Origin: Oreocharis arfaki
Lineage: Eukaryota; Chordata; Aves; Passeriformes; Paramythiidae
Length of the DNA: 64,000 nt
Reading direction: 5' to 3'
Assembly: GCA_013398015.1 (NCBI GenBank)
Contig: VZRR01006730.1
Location: forward strand, 1,446,054 to 1,510,053
Part shown: piece by piece, positions 1-11,681 of the stretch
How the letters are laid out: every line of letters begins with the position of its first letter
Position numbering within the stretch: the stretch's first letter is position 1
The notes under the pieces: generated by a model
What the model was told of the DNA's origin: nothing
Databases searched by the model: none
What the model saw: the letters and a program-made list of their open reading frames with translations, nothing else
Position numbers and translations under genes: made by a program

Positions 1-1962
1 AAACATACATTATGACTTCCTTTATGGCAGAATGGAACAGATTTTTGGGGATTTTTTTGGCAGAATGGAGCTTTGGTTTTAGGACTCATTAAGTTAATCT
101 TGGAGTTATAGATTATAAGAATCACTAAGACCCCTCAAAAAAATATTTTCTGTTCCATTAGGAGGAACACATCATAGATTTAGTCTAATCTTTCAGATAG
201 TTATAGGACCCTTAAAGCTAGGCTGCAAGGAAACCTGCAGCCTAGGAAACAATCAAACAGTGTCTTGGAAAGAAATCTCTGGGATGACCAAAGCTTCAAT
301 GTCTACAGTGCCATGAGAATATCACATGAGATTTTACTGGCAAGATGAACAAATTTAAATCTAAACCAGAAAAAACACAAAATGACCTTTTAAAAGGTCA
401 GGGAGGGATGTATTAATTCCTAATTTGAGAGAGGCACTTTACTTTGTCCAAAAGAACATCCCCATTTCTGAAACAGGTACCTTTCTTGTGTGAAGATACC
501 TACTGCGTTCTGATTTGTCTCTAACTTCTCTCCATTGTGAAGTCAAGAAAATAAGTAACAGTTGTAGTATAATAGAATCTAAATTAAATGATTTGCCACG
601 TGATGTCTGATAATTAACTAAATAGGATTCCCTCAAACAAGCAAATCTAACTCGTTTTTATGACTACATTAAAATGTGAATCTTAAGCAAAACAAGAACA
701 TAAATCTCACTAGAAGATGTTATAATAAAATCAAACAGGATTCTGAGTAGAGTGAAGGCTTTATTGAAAGCCATAAAACTTCTTCAGATGCCAGTGGAAA
801 AAATTATGATAATAAAATCAGCTCCAGTTTAATGGCTTGGTAAATGAAGAGAACATTAAATGGAGTCCTGGAGGGTGCTTACAGTCCACCCCATTATTAT
901 CATCTCCCCACAACCAGAGTGCTTTGTCTAAATGCCTCACTTGGAGCTGTGTACCTTGGGGCCACTCCTCTCTCCCCACTGACAGATGTTTCGCTGGCCA
1001 GTGCCTCCTTTCAGAGCAGTACAGCTCTGGAGAACTAAACCCTGGTGCAGTCGAAGGCTGCAGCCCTCACCCAGGTGTGCAGCCATCACTCCAGGGAGAT
1101 GCCTGAGGAGAGCAGAGACAGCAGGCTTTGTCTGTCAGCAAAATGCACAATAGGATGGTCCTTTGCATATGTAGGAAAGGGTCATTAACAGCAATAATAT
1201 CCTAATCCAGAATTAAATTCTGCAGTCTAGAGTGTCTTTTCTTCCCTTAGAGGGGAAAAAAAAAAGAATCAGCATATAACCATCCGCAGATCTCTTAGCA
1301 TGAAGAGAGGGAAAACTCCTGATTAAAAAAAAAATGAAGAAAATAATATGGTATCTTTTCTGATATACAGTCTGTTATGGGGCCTCAACTTCTAGTCTTC
1401 TGGTCCTGAGCCTTACTTTGGAGAAAAAATCCAACAAGGAAGATTTTGGTCAGGATGCAAATGCATCATTAGGCCCCTACAAGTATGCAAACAGTAAACT
1501 AGGAATTTAGAGTATCTAAAACCAATGCAGTTATAGAAAAGCACACTGAAACCAGTCCCAGATTTCCTCTTTCTTTATTTTAGGGAAATCTCACTCCTAC
1601 ATGCTAATCACTTTGTTGTACAAACACTTTTCATTGGAGTTAGTCTAAAATATAAAGGAGTCACTAGAACATAGAACGAATTTTATCTTTTCTGGAAAGA
1701 GCTTTTCCAGTTTAAATTCCAACAGTCCATTTAATATTCCCAATCAAACAGCAGCTTTAAGCTCTCATGGAATTTTTGTTTGAACACAACTATGTATTTC
1801 CCATATACATAGGGGAAATTCAGCAAGACAGATGCTTGAAAAAGACTTTCACAGAATGAGAGAATGGTGCATGAAAAGGAGGTGAAAATTTCTAAGCACA
1901 GACCTAGCTGTTCAGGACACAAAAAGAGAACAAAAGTAGACCATACCGTAAAAGCATGATTA
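1..1962. other. AT-rich single-copy non-coding DNA
   Basis: I see no gene, RNA or recognisable transposon here. Open frames of up to 89 codons occur but have no recognisable domains, no splice context and no codon bias. A short A-run is at about 1255-1265. The stretch ends where the CR1 tail begins at 1963. Confidence 0.6.
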
Positions 1963-2285
1963 TAGAATCAAAGAATCATAGAATGGTTCGGTGTGGAAGG
2001 GACTTTTAAAGGTTTTTTAGTTCACTCTGCCTGCCATGGGCAGGGACACCTTCCACTGGAGCAGGTTGCACAATGCTCCATCCAATCTGGCCTTGCGGGA
2101 TGGGGAATCTATCACCTCTCCGGGCAACCTGTTCCAGTGCTTCACTACCCTCTCAGTAAAGAATTTCCTTGAAATATCTGATCTAAACCTGTCCACTTTC
2201 ACTTTCAAATCGTTACTCCTTGTTCGGTTGCTAAACGCCCTTGTAGGAGGAATTTTTCCTTCCTGTTATTTATTGAAAAGCTACT
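1963..2285 (-). mobile_element. CR1 LINE fragment, 3' end, minus orientation
   Basis: This is the 5'-truncated 3' end of a CR1 non-LTR retrotransposon, reading on the minus strand. The plus-strand start (1963-1985) is the complement of the CR1 ATTCTATG-type tail repeats. It is followed by the hallmark blocks 'gggcagggacacctt', 'ggttgcacaatgctccatcc' and 'gggcaacctgttccagtg'. On the minus strand, 2208 down to 2017 keeps a 63-codon remnant of the end of the ORF2 reverse-transcriptase protein, including the HWNRLPGEV motif. CR1 copies truncated at the 5' end are the normal product of incomplete reverse transcription. Homology fades after about 2250. No target-site duplication is expected for CR1 and none is seen. 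The copy is dead and diverged. Confidence 0.93.
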
Positions 2286-3366
2286 AGAACATCACTGTTC
2301 TCAGATCATCTGTGAGCCCATAGTAGTAGACTAGGAAACTGGAGGTTTCCTATGGCTGTCCTTTATTTAAATGAGTTGATAGGAGATGTGAAACACATAG
2401 GCATGAATACGTTGTTTAAAAATAACATAGAGGAGTACAACCTAAAATGAACTAGATAGAGCAAGTCAACCCTTTAAAAAATCTTAAACATCTTTGTGTG
2501 GGCAAAGCTGTGGGTCATGTTCACTTGAGGCACTGATGCATTAAATGAAGTGTTGCCCTTATGTGCTGTCAGCACCATCCCTCTGTATTGTGTGAATTCC
2601 ACATGAAGCTGGCAAATAGCTTCATGCCCACTATTTTCTCATCTCTCTGCTTACACTATTTTCTCACAGAGAAATTAATGATGTTGTTTGTTCAGCAGCC
2701 CAGAATGAGAGCTAATCTGACAGCTTGTGTCACAACTACAGTTTGTAATGGAATTATTAAAGAGAGGGACAGGTCTAAAGGGTAAACTTCAAATATTATG
2801 GGTTGAGAGAAAGAGAGAGGAAGGAATACAGATCACCACACATTGACGCAGTATGAGAAGTGGGGAGCTAAAAAATTCCTTGAAACAAGAGGAAAGAGCA
2901 GAGTCAGGTTCTGATTTTGCAGGGGTTTATACTGCAAAAATTCTGATTTATACAGGGGTTTATTCCGGGTGAAATACTGGGAAATGGTCATTCTGGCTAT
3001 CTTCTCCCTTCCCCACCACGCACACTTGTCCATGCCAAACCCTGTGCTGCTCTGCACATGTATTATATCATATACAGTGTATGCCTCTCAGGATTTGTTG
3101 CTAGCTATTCAGCCTTGCCAGCCCCAAAGGGCTGGAAATAGGGTTAGATATGTCTGAATGGGGAATCAGCTGGGGTGACTGGAATGAGAGGTTGGTTGTA
3201 TGAGTAGGCTGTAGTGCAAGCTTGCAGTGCCATGCATTGCTGGCAGGTTACACTGGCTCAGGCGGACTGATTAAAAATGAGTGTATTATGGATTTGTGTA
3301 TTACTTTGCATACGTATGGGGGGATTCAGTGGTGGTTGTGTGTACTTTTGGATATCTTACTTCTTG
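2286..3366. other. single-copy non-coding DNA with a 32-bp tandem duplication
   Basis: No gene is recognised. The only structure is a two-copy direct repeat with a 32-bp period at about 2909-2972, built around TTCTGATTT...CAGGGGTTTAT. Open frames on both strands around 2833-3157 overlap each other and show no recognisable domain. Confidence 0.5.
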
Positions 3367-3623
3367 TCCACTAGGTATCTTTCAGAAAACACATAGCATT
3401 CCAATGAATTTTCAGGGGTCAGTGTTTTTATATGAACTACTACATTGAAAAAATGCAACATAAAATGCAAATATTGAATCATCCTTAAGTGTAAAATATA
3501 TGTCAGTTTTAATTCTATCCTGCCTTTTGCTGTAATAAAAGACAATAGCACAAAAAACTTTCAGAGCAAAAAAGCTTGATCTAACTGCATTTTATAAAAG
3601 TCATAAATATTAAGATGTGCTAT
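3367..3623 (-). repeat. 257-bp inverted repeat, copy A (partner at 8740-8996)
   Basis: Read on the minus strand, this matches 8740-8996 over its whole length with six substitutions and no indel that I can find (about 97.7% identity). Identity stops abruptly at both ends: the flanks 'cttcttg' and 'ctggttgtg' do not match those of copy B. The minus-strand reading keeps one frame open through most of the copy, as in copy B, but I recognise no protein in it. I see no poly(A), no target-site duplication and no tail like CR1. It could be two insertions of an unlisted dispersed element, the terminal repeats of a roughly 5.6-kb structure, or a segmental inverted duplication. Confidence 0.9.
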
Positions 3624-6600
3624 CTGGTTGTGTGTGTGTGTCTGTCCCCTGCCTAGTCTCAAGTTTCTTCTCTAATGGGAAACAAACAAATTAGAACCAG
3701 AATTTTTGACAGGCCATCAAGCGTGGTTAGAGAGCACTGTCAGCAACATCTTTCAGAGTTCTTTGAACCTACAGTTTCTGAACTGCAGCAGCAGAATGTT
3801 GCAAGACAATCTTTATATTTCGTTTTAGAGGAGGCAACATCTCAGGCTGATTGGGAGCATCTACAGAAGTAAAATTTAAGTTTTACTTGATTGTTCATAG
3901 AGCTTGAATACACCATCACTAAGTGGTAAACTGGGAATCAATTTCCACAATGGAATGGAGTTATACCAGTAGGAGATGCAGAGTTGGGCAGCACCACACA
4001 ACACGTGAAACAAACTTGAGATATGTTACTAAAAGACAACCAGTTTTCAATTTGCTCCAATTTATTAAAAAAAGCCCTAATTCATCAGAAAGATTGAACA
4101 AGGTGAAAATCAGAATATCTCATGGATATTGCTGTCATCCCTACTATAAATCAGAGAGAGGACATTCGAACTCAGACTTTCTGTGTCTTAAGGTGAACTA
4201 AGGCATCGTTGTGATTTACGCAAGTTTTCTGGTTAATATATTCTTTCCTGCCATAGTGGGTGAATACGGCAAATAAGAACTTAAAAACAACGATTTCATC
4301 TAGCATATAAGTACCCAAATAGCCCTATCAAATAGCCCTTTATTCCCTCTTAATCAATAAGAAAAATTGAAAAAGCAGTTTTGGAAGTATCGGAATATTT
4401 TGTTTTGAATTTTCTGGAATTTGTGATTTGTTTTTTAGATGCTTTTTTTCCCTGTCTGCCTAAACTGTTCACTTTATGTGACCTTTTCCTAGGAGTATAT
4501 CAAATTTTATGCTCTGGAAAAATTCCAGGCTTGTTAGCTAGCATGTCTGAATGAATAAATGGTTTACACAATATTACTTCATTTTGGCTTCTTGTCCCAC
4601 AATAAGAGAGCTAAGTGTGTTTCATAAAAATTAAAATGGAGTCTACTTAAAACTAGGAAGAGAAAATTATCATGCAGCTTAGTTTGAGCCTGTAGCACTG
4701 CCTTCCACTTAGGAACAGGTATTTAAAAAACTGACTGAGACAATGTTACTTTTCTATTTGTTAAGCATCTAAATTTGCGTTTTTCAGCACCGAAGTCAAA
4801 GCCCCAGAGAGCACTGGCAGTTCAGAAAAACTATAAAGAAAAACTCAGTGCAGGTGATGCAGGAAATGGAGGGCACTTGTTAAATCCTGTACACCTTCTA
4901 TCTAATTTATTATATTACATATGTGTTTACATATTATGGAAGAAGAATTAAATCAATGGAAGAGAATGGACAGGAGTGACATACTGTGGACATGCAAAGT
5001 TATTTGCTGTTTAATGTACTGATATTCATCATAAACTGATCACCACGGAAACTGAAAAGATCCAGATTCATCCCAAGTAATCTTTCTTCCACGCATAATG
5101 CCGTAAATTAAGCAAGAATATTTTCAGTGAGAACTGGCTGTCTGGAACACCAGGATTTGGCAACTGCTAGAGGCAGGAATTGAAGTAAGATTGAACTGTG
5201 GTTCAATCTGATGTGACTGCGCAAAATCAGCAGTGGGAGCACTCATTGAGTAACTGATGGCAGCACTGACAAACAGGATGGTGTGAAAGTCCTTGGCAAG
5301 GTATGGGCAGGAAGGAAACTTGCATGGAGGGAGTCTTTAGATTATAGAAATTGAGAAAGAATTAATTGAGGAAAGAGAGGGTTTCAAATTTTCAAGCGCT
5401 CCTCCAAATATATAATCTACACCACTGCACCACCAGGGAACTCTTTCTGATTTCTATTGGAACTGGTATACAGGTGTGACTATGTTGGCCAGAGTATCTT
5501 TAATCAACTGTTTGCTTCATATTGTTCAATTTTTAACGTTTCCCTTGTTCTACCACCACTATGGCTATATCAGATAATGACATTTTATTCTAACTTTCAG
5601 TCATCTTTGAAGTTAATCAGAAATGAAAATGTAGATCTCTTGTAGCTGCCAGGAAAGAATATAATAGAAAGTCTGAAAGTTGGCTTTTACTGAAATATCC
5701 TTGTCTGAACATGTTGATGGATTAAAACGAACTTTCAAATGCTGCATGAGTTTTAAAGACTCCTTCAATGAAGGCCTTTCAACCCCAGTTTGGGATTTGG
5801 AGTCTGAGAGACAGAGAGAGCCAGCACAATTCCCAGAATTATTTCTTACATAATTCAGAATTCTAACATCACTAGAGAAAGCTCTGATCAATCCATTCTG
5901 TGCTGTCCTGGAAAATGCCATTTCTGCTTATGATTAATTCAAATTATGATTAAATCAAATTAATTTTTTTGTGTGAATGTACAGTGTGAAAAAGATCAAG
6001 ATTTCTATTTCACAGGAAGAGGGACAAAACTTTTCACAGATCTTGTCTATCAATACTTTAGCTAAGTAGAAAATTTGGGGCCTCAGGGTGAGGGCAGGAA
6101 AGGCACTGAGACAGAGGCCACTGTCTCTATGAGGGTTCTGTATTATGTTTTACTCCAGGATAATTTCAAAAAAAGAAGTTCCTTTGGCTACTAAGTCCTA
6201 GAGGACTGTATGTATACTCCACATGAATTTAGGTTATGGTTATGCTTATATTTCTGTCATTAGTTCATAAAATATGGGGCCTATAGACTATCACCAAACA
6301 TTTTTCTCTGCCTGTTTCCAGAAGAAATATGTGCCATAGGAAAACACTGCTTTCAAAGAATGCTCACAATCCAGTGTGAGTTGTCTCGAACAAAAACATA
6401 CTAAGGGGATGTAATCAATTTTTCTTTGTGTTTCCAAACTTTAAAACGTGTTGTTCCATACATAAAAATTGAATAATACTCAGTACTACCATCTGGCTAG
6501 AAACACATTTTGTGCCAAAAATCTGAAGTACAGATAGGCCATTCCTTCATACTGGAAGAGTATGAAACTATACAACAAGGGGAGAAAACAGTCCTTTACA

Positions 6601-8739
6601 CATCAACACCAAAATCGGATTTTTTTTTGCTAAGTTACACAACATGACTGTAGTTTGAAAAAAAATTAAAAAAAATTAAAACATTTTATCTGGATAATTT
6701 AGAATACTGTATTTTTATAATTTTAATATAAAACTTTCAAGAGTGTATTTTGATAAATATGTTCTTCTACAAAAATTTTTCTGTTAAAATATTTACCACC
6801 AGGTTTTCTGTATGGCAGTCAGTATAGCTACAACACTGCCCTGCATCCTCTACAACTGTTTTGACTTTCGGGTTTTTCTGGGCAGATTTCATGACTAAGG
6901 TCAGCATATGAAAATCACAATTGGAAGAATGTTGTTCAGTTCCCCTTCTTTTCTTAAGAGCAAGATTCAGTTTCTGTTGCTAGAAGAGAAAATAGATCTT
7001 GAACTAAAGAGCCCACTTATTTCTTGATTTTTGCCAATATATTTGTGAATGTGTAAGACTCGCATCTAATGCCAATTTTGATACATACTTAGAACTGATG
7101 AGCTTGCATTAATATCTCATCAGAAACAGGCACTTGAAGTGATGAAAATTAAAGTATAACTTCTAATTGCATTTTATTTTTTATATTTGAACAAGTAGGG
7201 TTGTGGTATTATGCACTTAGAGGACAGAGGATGCTGACATGATAAGTAAAACTGTTTAATGTCCGGAAGGACCCCTGAAGAGGACGATGAAGAATATAGT
7301 ATAGATATACACATGATCTGCAGGCTTGTTCATTCTTGTGTGTTTACGTTGTAAACAATGTAAACAATATATTGTTTTGTGTTTCATTGTGGCTTAATGA
7401 TGCTTATGGCAAGCCTGTGATTGGCAGCTCAGCCACAGCAAGCTCAGGCAGAACAAAAGCCTGTGCACATTACTGGTAGTCAATCCTCAGAAGAAAACTT
7501 GAAGGCTATTCTGTTTGAGATTATGGTATAAGAATAGCATAAAATGCAATTAATATCAGCATATCTTCTTGTGTAAAAGAATGAGTAGAAAACTCTCATT
7601 ACTGAACAGAGCTTTAAACAACTAAGATGAAAACTGCTCTCTGGGAAATACTTGGAAAATTTAGTATCTCAAATCACCTTATTTTGATTAAAAACAGCTA
7701 AGCAATTATAGATTCTAGAGTTCATTTCCATTGAGTAGAGCCTGTAGTAATGCTCCTATCGTGTTTATCACATGAGTCCAGCTATTTCTCTGTGATTACC
7801 TTTCATCACCAGTGCCGGCAGAATACGGGCAATGAGAACACCTCCAGTAGAACACCAATTAAAACACTTCCATACTGGCTTAGCTCAGCACAAACACCAC
7901 ATCACACACTGTGTGCTGGCAGGTTCCTATAACACACTCAGGGCCCTAAAACAGAGCTCTCGGGAGTACTGAGCCTTAGACACCGAGCACTGTTGAACCT
8001 TATTAGACATGGTATAGAAAACCTTATAGTACTCTCTATTTTCTTGAGGTGCAGTAGACAAAGCAGTGGGTGAAACACAGGGAATCCTGCCCATTTAGGA
8101 ACGTGATTTAGCATGAATATTTTGGTGATCAGAAACTACATGGAACACAGAGAACAGAGCAGAACTTGACAATTTATGCTGCAAAAGCCAATACAAGGAT
8201 GATTCCCACTCATCCTTGATGATGGCCACTAATTACTCAATACCTTGCTCATCCTGAACTGAAGGAAACCTAAGCCCCTTTAGTGGTCCAAGGGTCTAAA
8301 GAGGCCCCTTGGTCTGTTGGAAACAACTTCACTCCACTGAGATTTCCAGACACGTCAGGTCCCACGCACTTAGTTAAACTCAAAGACACCATCTAACAGG
8401 TCTTTACACAAACTAATGCATTACTGTCTTTTAGTTAAAAAGCATGCCCAGAGAAAAAGAATATATTCAAATAAGCTAAAAATGAAAAATCTGCATTCTC
8501 AGATTCCTACCTTAATTTTTCCTCCTAGTGTTAAGCTGCCGAAGTTTTTACTCCTAGACATTTGCAGAGCCCTTGAAACCATTTTGAGAGTGTTCACTCC
8601 TATCTCAGGGCCACAGTTCTTCTGCAGTCCTTCTTCAAAAGGCTCCATTTCACTATTCAGATTTGAAGCATTATGCTAAAATTATTTTCTGAATTAAATA
8701 CTGAAATAATGATATTTTGACATACAAATTCAGTACTGT
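3624..8739. other. 5.1-kb spacer between the inverted repeats, no gene recognised
   Basis: This is AT-rich single-copy sequence. If the flanking 257-bp copies were terminal inverted repeats, a transposase-like ORF would be expected here. The longest frames are only about 60-102 codons (for example 5921 to 5613 on the minus strand), with no catalytic motif. A run of forkhead-type sites lies at 7341-7366. A short TG run is at about 3631-3641. Confidence 0.5.
7341..7366. promoter_or_regulatory. cluster of three forkhead consensus motifs
   Basis: Three exact RYAAACA-class motifs lie within 26 bp: TGTTTAC at 7341-7347 (the complement of GTAAACA), GTAAACA at 7351-7357 and GTAAACA at 7360-7366. The first two form an inverted repeat with a 3-bp spacer. 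Occupancy by a FOX protein is inference; the motif is short and also arises by chance in AT-rich DNA. Confidence 0.3.
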
Positions 8740-8996
8740 ATAGCACATCTTAATATTTATGACTTTCATAAAATGTAGTTAGATCAAGCTTTTTTGCTCT
8801 AAAAGTTTTTTGTGCTATTGTCTTTTATTACAGTAACAGGCAGGATAGAATTAAAACTGACATATATTTTACACTTAAGGATGATTCAATATTTGCATTT
8901 TATGTTGCATTTTTTCAATGTAGTAGTTCATATAAAAACACTGACCCCTGAAAATTCATTGGAATGCTACGTGTTTTCTGAAAGATACCTAGTGGA
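8740..8996 (+). repeat. 257-bp inverted repeat, copy B (partner at 3367-3623)
   Basis: This is the plus-oriented partner of copy A, the same 257-bp length with six differences. It contains a 3' splice-site-like string, TTGTCTTTTATTACAG, at about 8818-8833. A frame open from 8812 runs past the repeat edge to 9168 (118 codons), so the open frame is not confined to the repeat. The protein is basic, with no family I recognise. The shared part is too AT-rich for the open frame to be strong evidence of coding. Confidence 0.9.
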
Positions 8997-11660
8997 GTTG
9001 CTAAAAATTATAAAAAGGAAACAGACTCTTTCCAGAGGTGCCAAGAGTCCAGCAAAAAGAGTCATGCTCTTTTTTGTTTATATCACTTCAGAACGTGTGG
9101 TATTTCCTTATTCAGTTCTACATGAAGCCTCAAGACACACAGCGGGGAAGTGGCCAGTGACATATTGAACTCAGAATATTCTTCAGTGGGTATTCCAAGA
9201 CAATTTTCTCTTCCAGACAATTATTAATTCCTAGGCGAAGAGCTATTAAGAAAACCCCAGGGCTGGCACAAAGTCAGGGTTATAGAAATACAACAGTGTT
9301 CGTACTCCTCACTTCCCTTCAGAAGAATGATTTGAAGACAGAAAACAGGTTTCAAATGAATTACTTATGGAGTTCAAATTTACTTATCCCCCCCCCCAAA
9401 AAAGTGACCCACAGTAGATGCATAAGAAATCTGGGCAAAGATTAAAACTCAGTGTAATATTCTTTAATCAAGCAGAGAAATACTTCATGGCTAAAATTCA
9501 GGCATTGGCAATGAAATTAGAAGAAAGATTGGCTGGAAATAAGGTCTCATTCTGTTTCAATGGCAGCTGTGCACTGACACGGTTCAGTTCAGGTTGTGCC
9601 TATTTCCAGTTGCTGCATTTGATTGCATTTTCCAGAGAAATTCACTAGCTCCAAGCAGAAGTTTCAGATTTTTAATTCAGGAAGTAAACAGCACAATTTT
9701 ATGGCTGAAAGTCAGGCTATTCATACAAAATGGTTCTTTTTCGCTTCAGAAATCTGACTCATTTCTTGAGAAGTTGGATGGGTGTTGTTTGTATCCCATT
9801 CTATAGGTAGAGTTTCATTAACTTGATTAAAGAAAAACTAAACTAATCCTTCAAAAACCTTTGCTTAGTGCCCATGGAGTAGCACATTTGGCAAATTTGG
9901 AAGCACGATAGGTTTTACTTTTTTTTCTGAACCCACATTACCCTGTACTACAGTACCCCTGACACAAATCTCAAAACCTTGTCTAATCATAAACTTCATC
10001 ACTGCTTTCAGTAAAAGCTAAGTTAGGTTTTGAGACTTTGCTTTTAATCAGAGAAGGAAACAACTCCAGCTGTTTTTAAGATGATAAGCTGTTTTGTCTT
10101 TGGAGTGAGTTTGGTTAAGGATCCAATAAAAAATGTTAAAGGCATGTAGGTGATCTGTTCATCAAGTTGAGGAAGGATAATAAACTGAAATGAATCTCAT
10201 TTGCTATTTTAAAATGCTTCAAATTGCATCAAGATATCTGACTCTATTTGTTGCCTCAGACCTAAAGTTATTTTAAGATGAAAGCTACCTGAAGTGGTTA
10301 GAGAGACTCCTTATCTTCTGTCCGCAAATTTTTAGTGAACCTGGGCCACACTTTTGCATAAATCTGAAGCTGACTTATAAATAACCCTTGCTGAATTTAT
10401 GAATTTGAATGAAAACCATTTGAAACCCATTGGAGTCTAATGGCTTCAACTGCAAACCAGAAAATGCGTATCAGTAGAGACAAAATTCCTTTAAAATTCA
10501 CTGAGATTGAAATACCACTCCTTGTATTAAATTCCTTCCTCAAATTCCTGCTATGATAATATTTATTGAGTGACTGCTACCTACTTTGCCATGCATGTTT
10601 TATCTAATACGAACTGAAATCTACAAAATAAGAAGGGGGAAGCAGGGGTGATTCTCATGCCAGTGGTAGTTCCTTCCCATGAGAGAACCTGCAGCAACAG
10701 CACTACTGGTGCTTGCAGGTGCCAGGCCATGAGAAAAGGAGTATGTGAGTAAGAGCAGAGAACAATAAAGGAAAAATATTCCCAAAGAGGCCTTGGAAAA
10801 CTGAGACTGTGGAAAAAAATTGCTGCTACAGCAGCCTGAGTGAAAGGTTACAGAGCAGCAAATAGTATAACTAATGCCAAGAAACCAGGGTTAATAAGGT
10901 GCTTGTGGAATGCAAGGTAACTACATTCTGTGTGTAAGGACGGGGTTTTCAGGTGTATACCAGCAACTAGGGTTTTTTTGAGCAGTCCTTCTTCCCTCAT
11001 GGAGGCCTACTGACTCTCAGAATGACACTGCACTTCTACAACACCTTGACTATTGGGAATTTCTGGCTTAACCATATGTTTTCCTGATAGCATGTTAAGT
11101 GCCAGCAGGGCAAATCAGTCCTTGATTAACATCCTATAGCAGATTCAAATCTCAGACGCTTAAGCAGACTTTTCATCTCAGGACTTTTCATTTTCCCATG
11201 CCACCACTGTTGGTTAATGACAACGAGTAGAATGCATCCATACAAAACTTACACAATAAGCTGAAATAAGGACTTTGAAATGGGTCTCATTGTATTACTC
11301 AGATGCAGGGTTTGTGTATGCAAGATATTTTTCCTGCCAGCTTTAACAAATATGACAGTAACACACACAAGCAGATATGATTTTGTTCTGCAGAGAAACT
11401 AATAGCACTTAAGTCCATGGAAGACAAGAGAAAGGCTTTCCACACAGTTGGGAGGAAAGGATTAAAACCAGGAGATTTGGTGAGGAGGGAATGGTTTTTG
11501 CTCAAAGTGACCTTGAAGCTAGGAATGCTAAGATTGTCGGTGCGGGAAAACTCCCTTTATTATACCCAGTGTTGCTCATCCTCTGTCTGTTTTGAGAAGT
11601 AGAATTCCTGTGCAGAGATAAACCACTGTCACAGATACGCTTGTGCCTCTTACTGGGGGG

Positions 11661-11681
11661 GAGAGAGAGAGACTATAAAAG
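11661..11681 (+). promoter_or_regulatory. GA-run plus TATAAAAG, candidate core promoter
   Basis: A (GA)5 tract runs directly into a consensus TATA box, TATAAAAG at 11674-11681. A start site would be expected about 11704. Downstream there is no recognisable exon; the first ATG (11764) opens a frame of only four codons. This may be an old LTR promoter or a chance match. Confidence 0.2.

Noticed and set aside
5613..5921. 102-codon minus-strand frame containing a GTAAGA donor
   Set aside because: Only a weak acceptor precedes it and no partner exon with matching phase is evident.
3367..8996. Classical DNA transposon with 257-bp terminal inverted repeats
   Set aside because: No target-site duplication outside the repeats and no transposase-like frame inside; left as one of several options.
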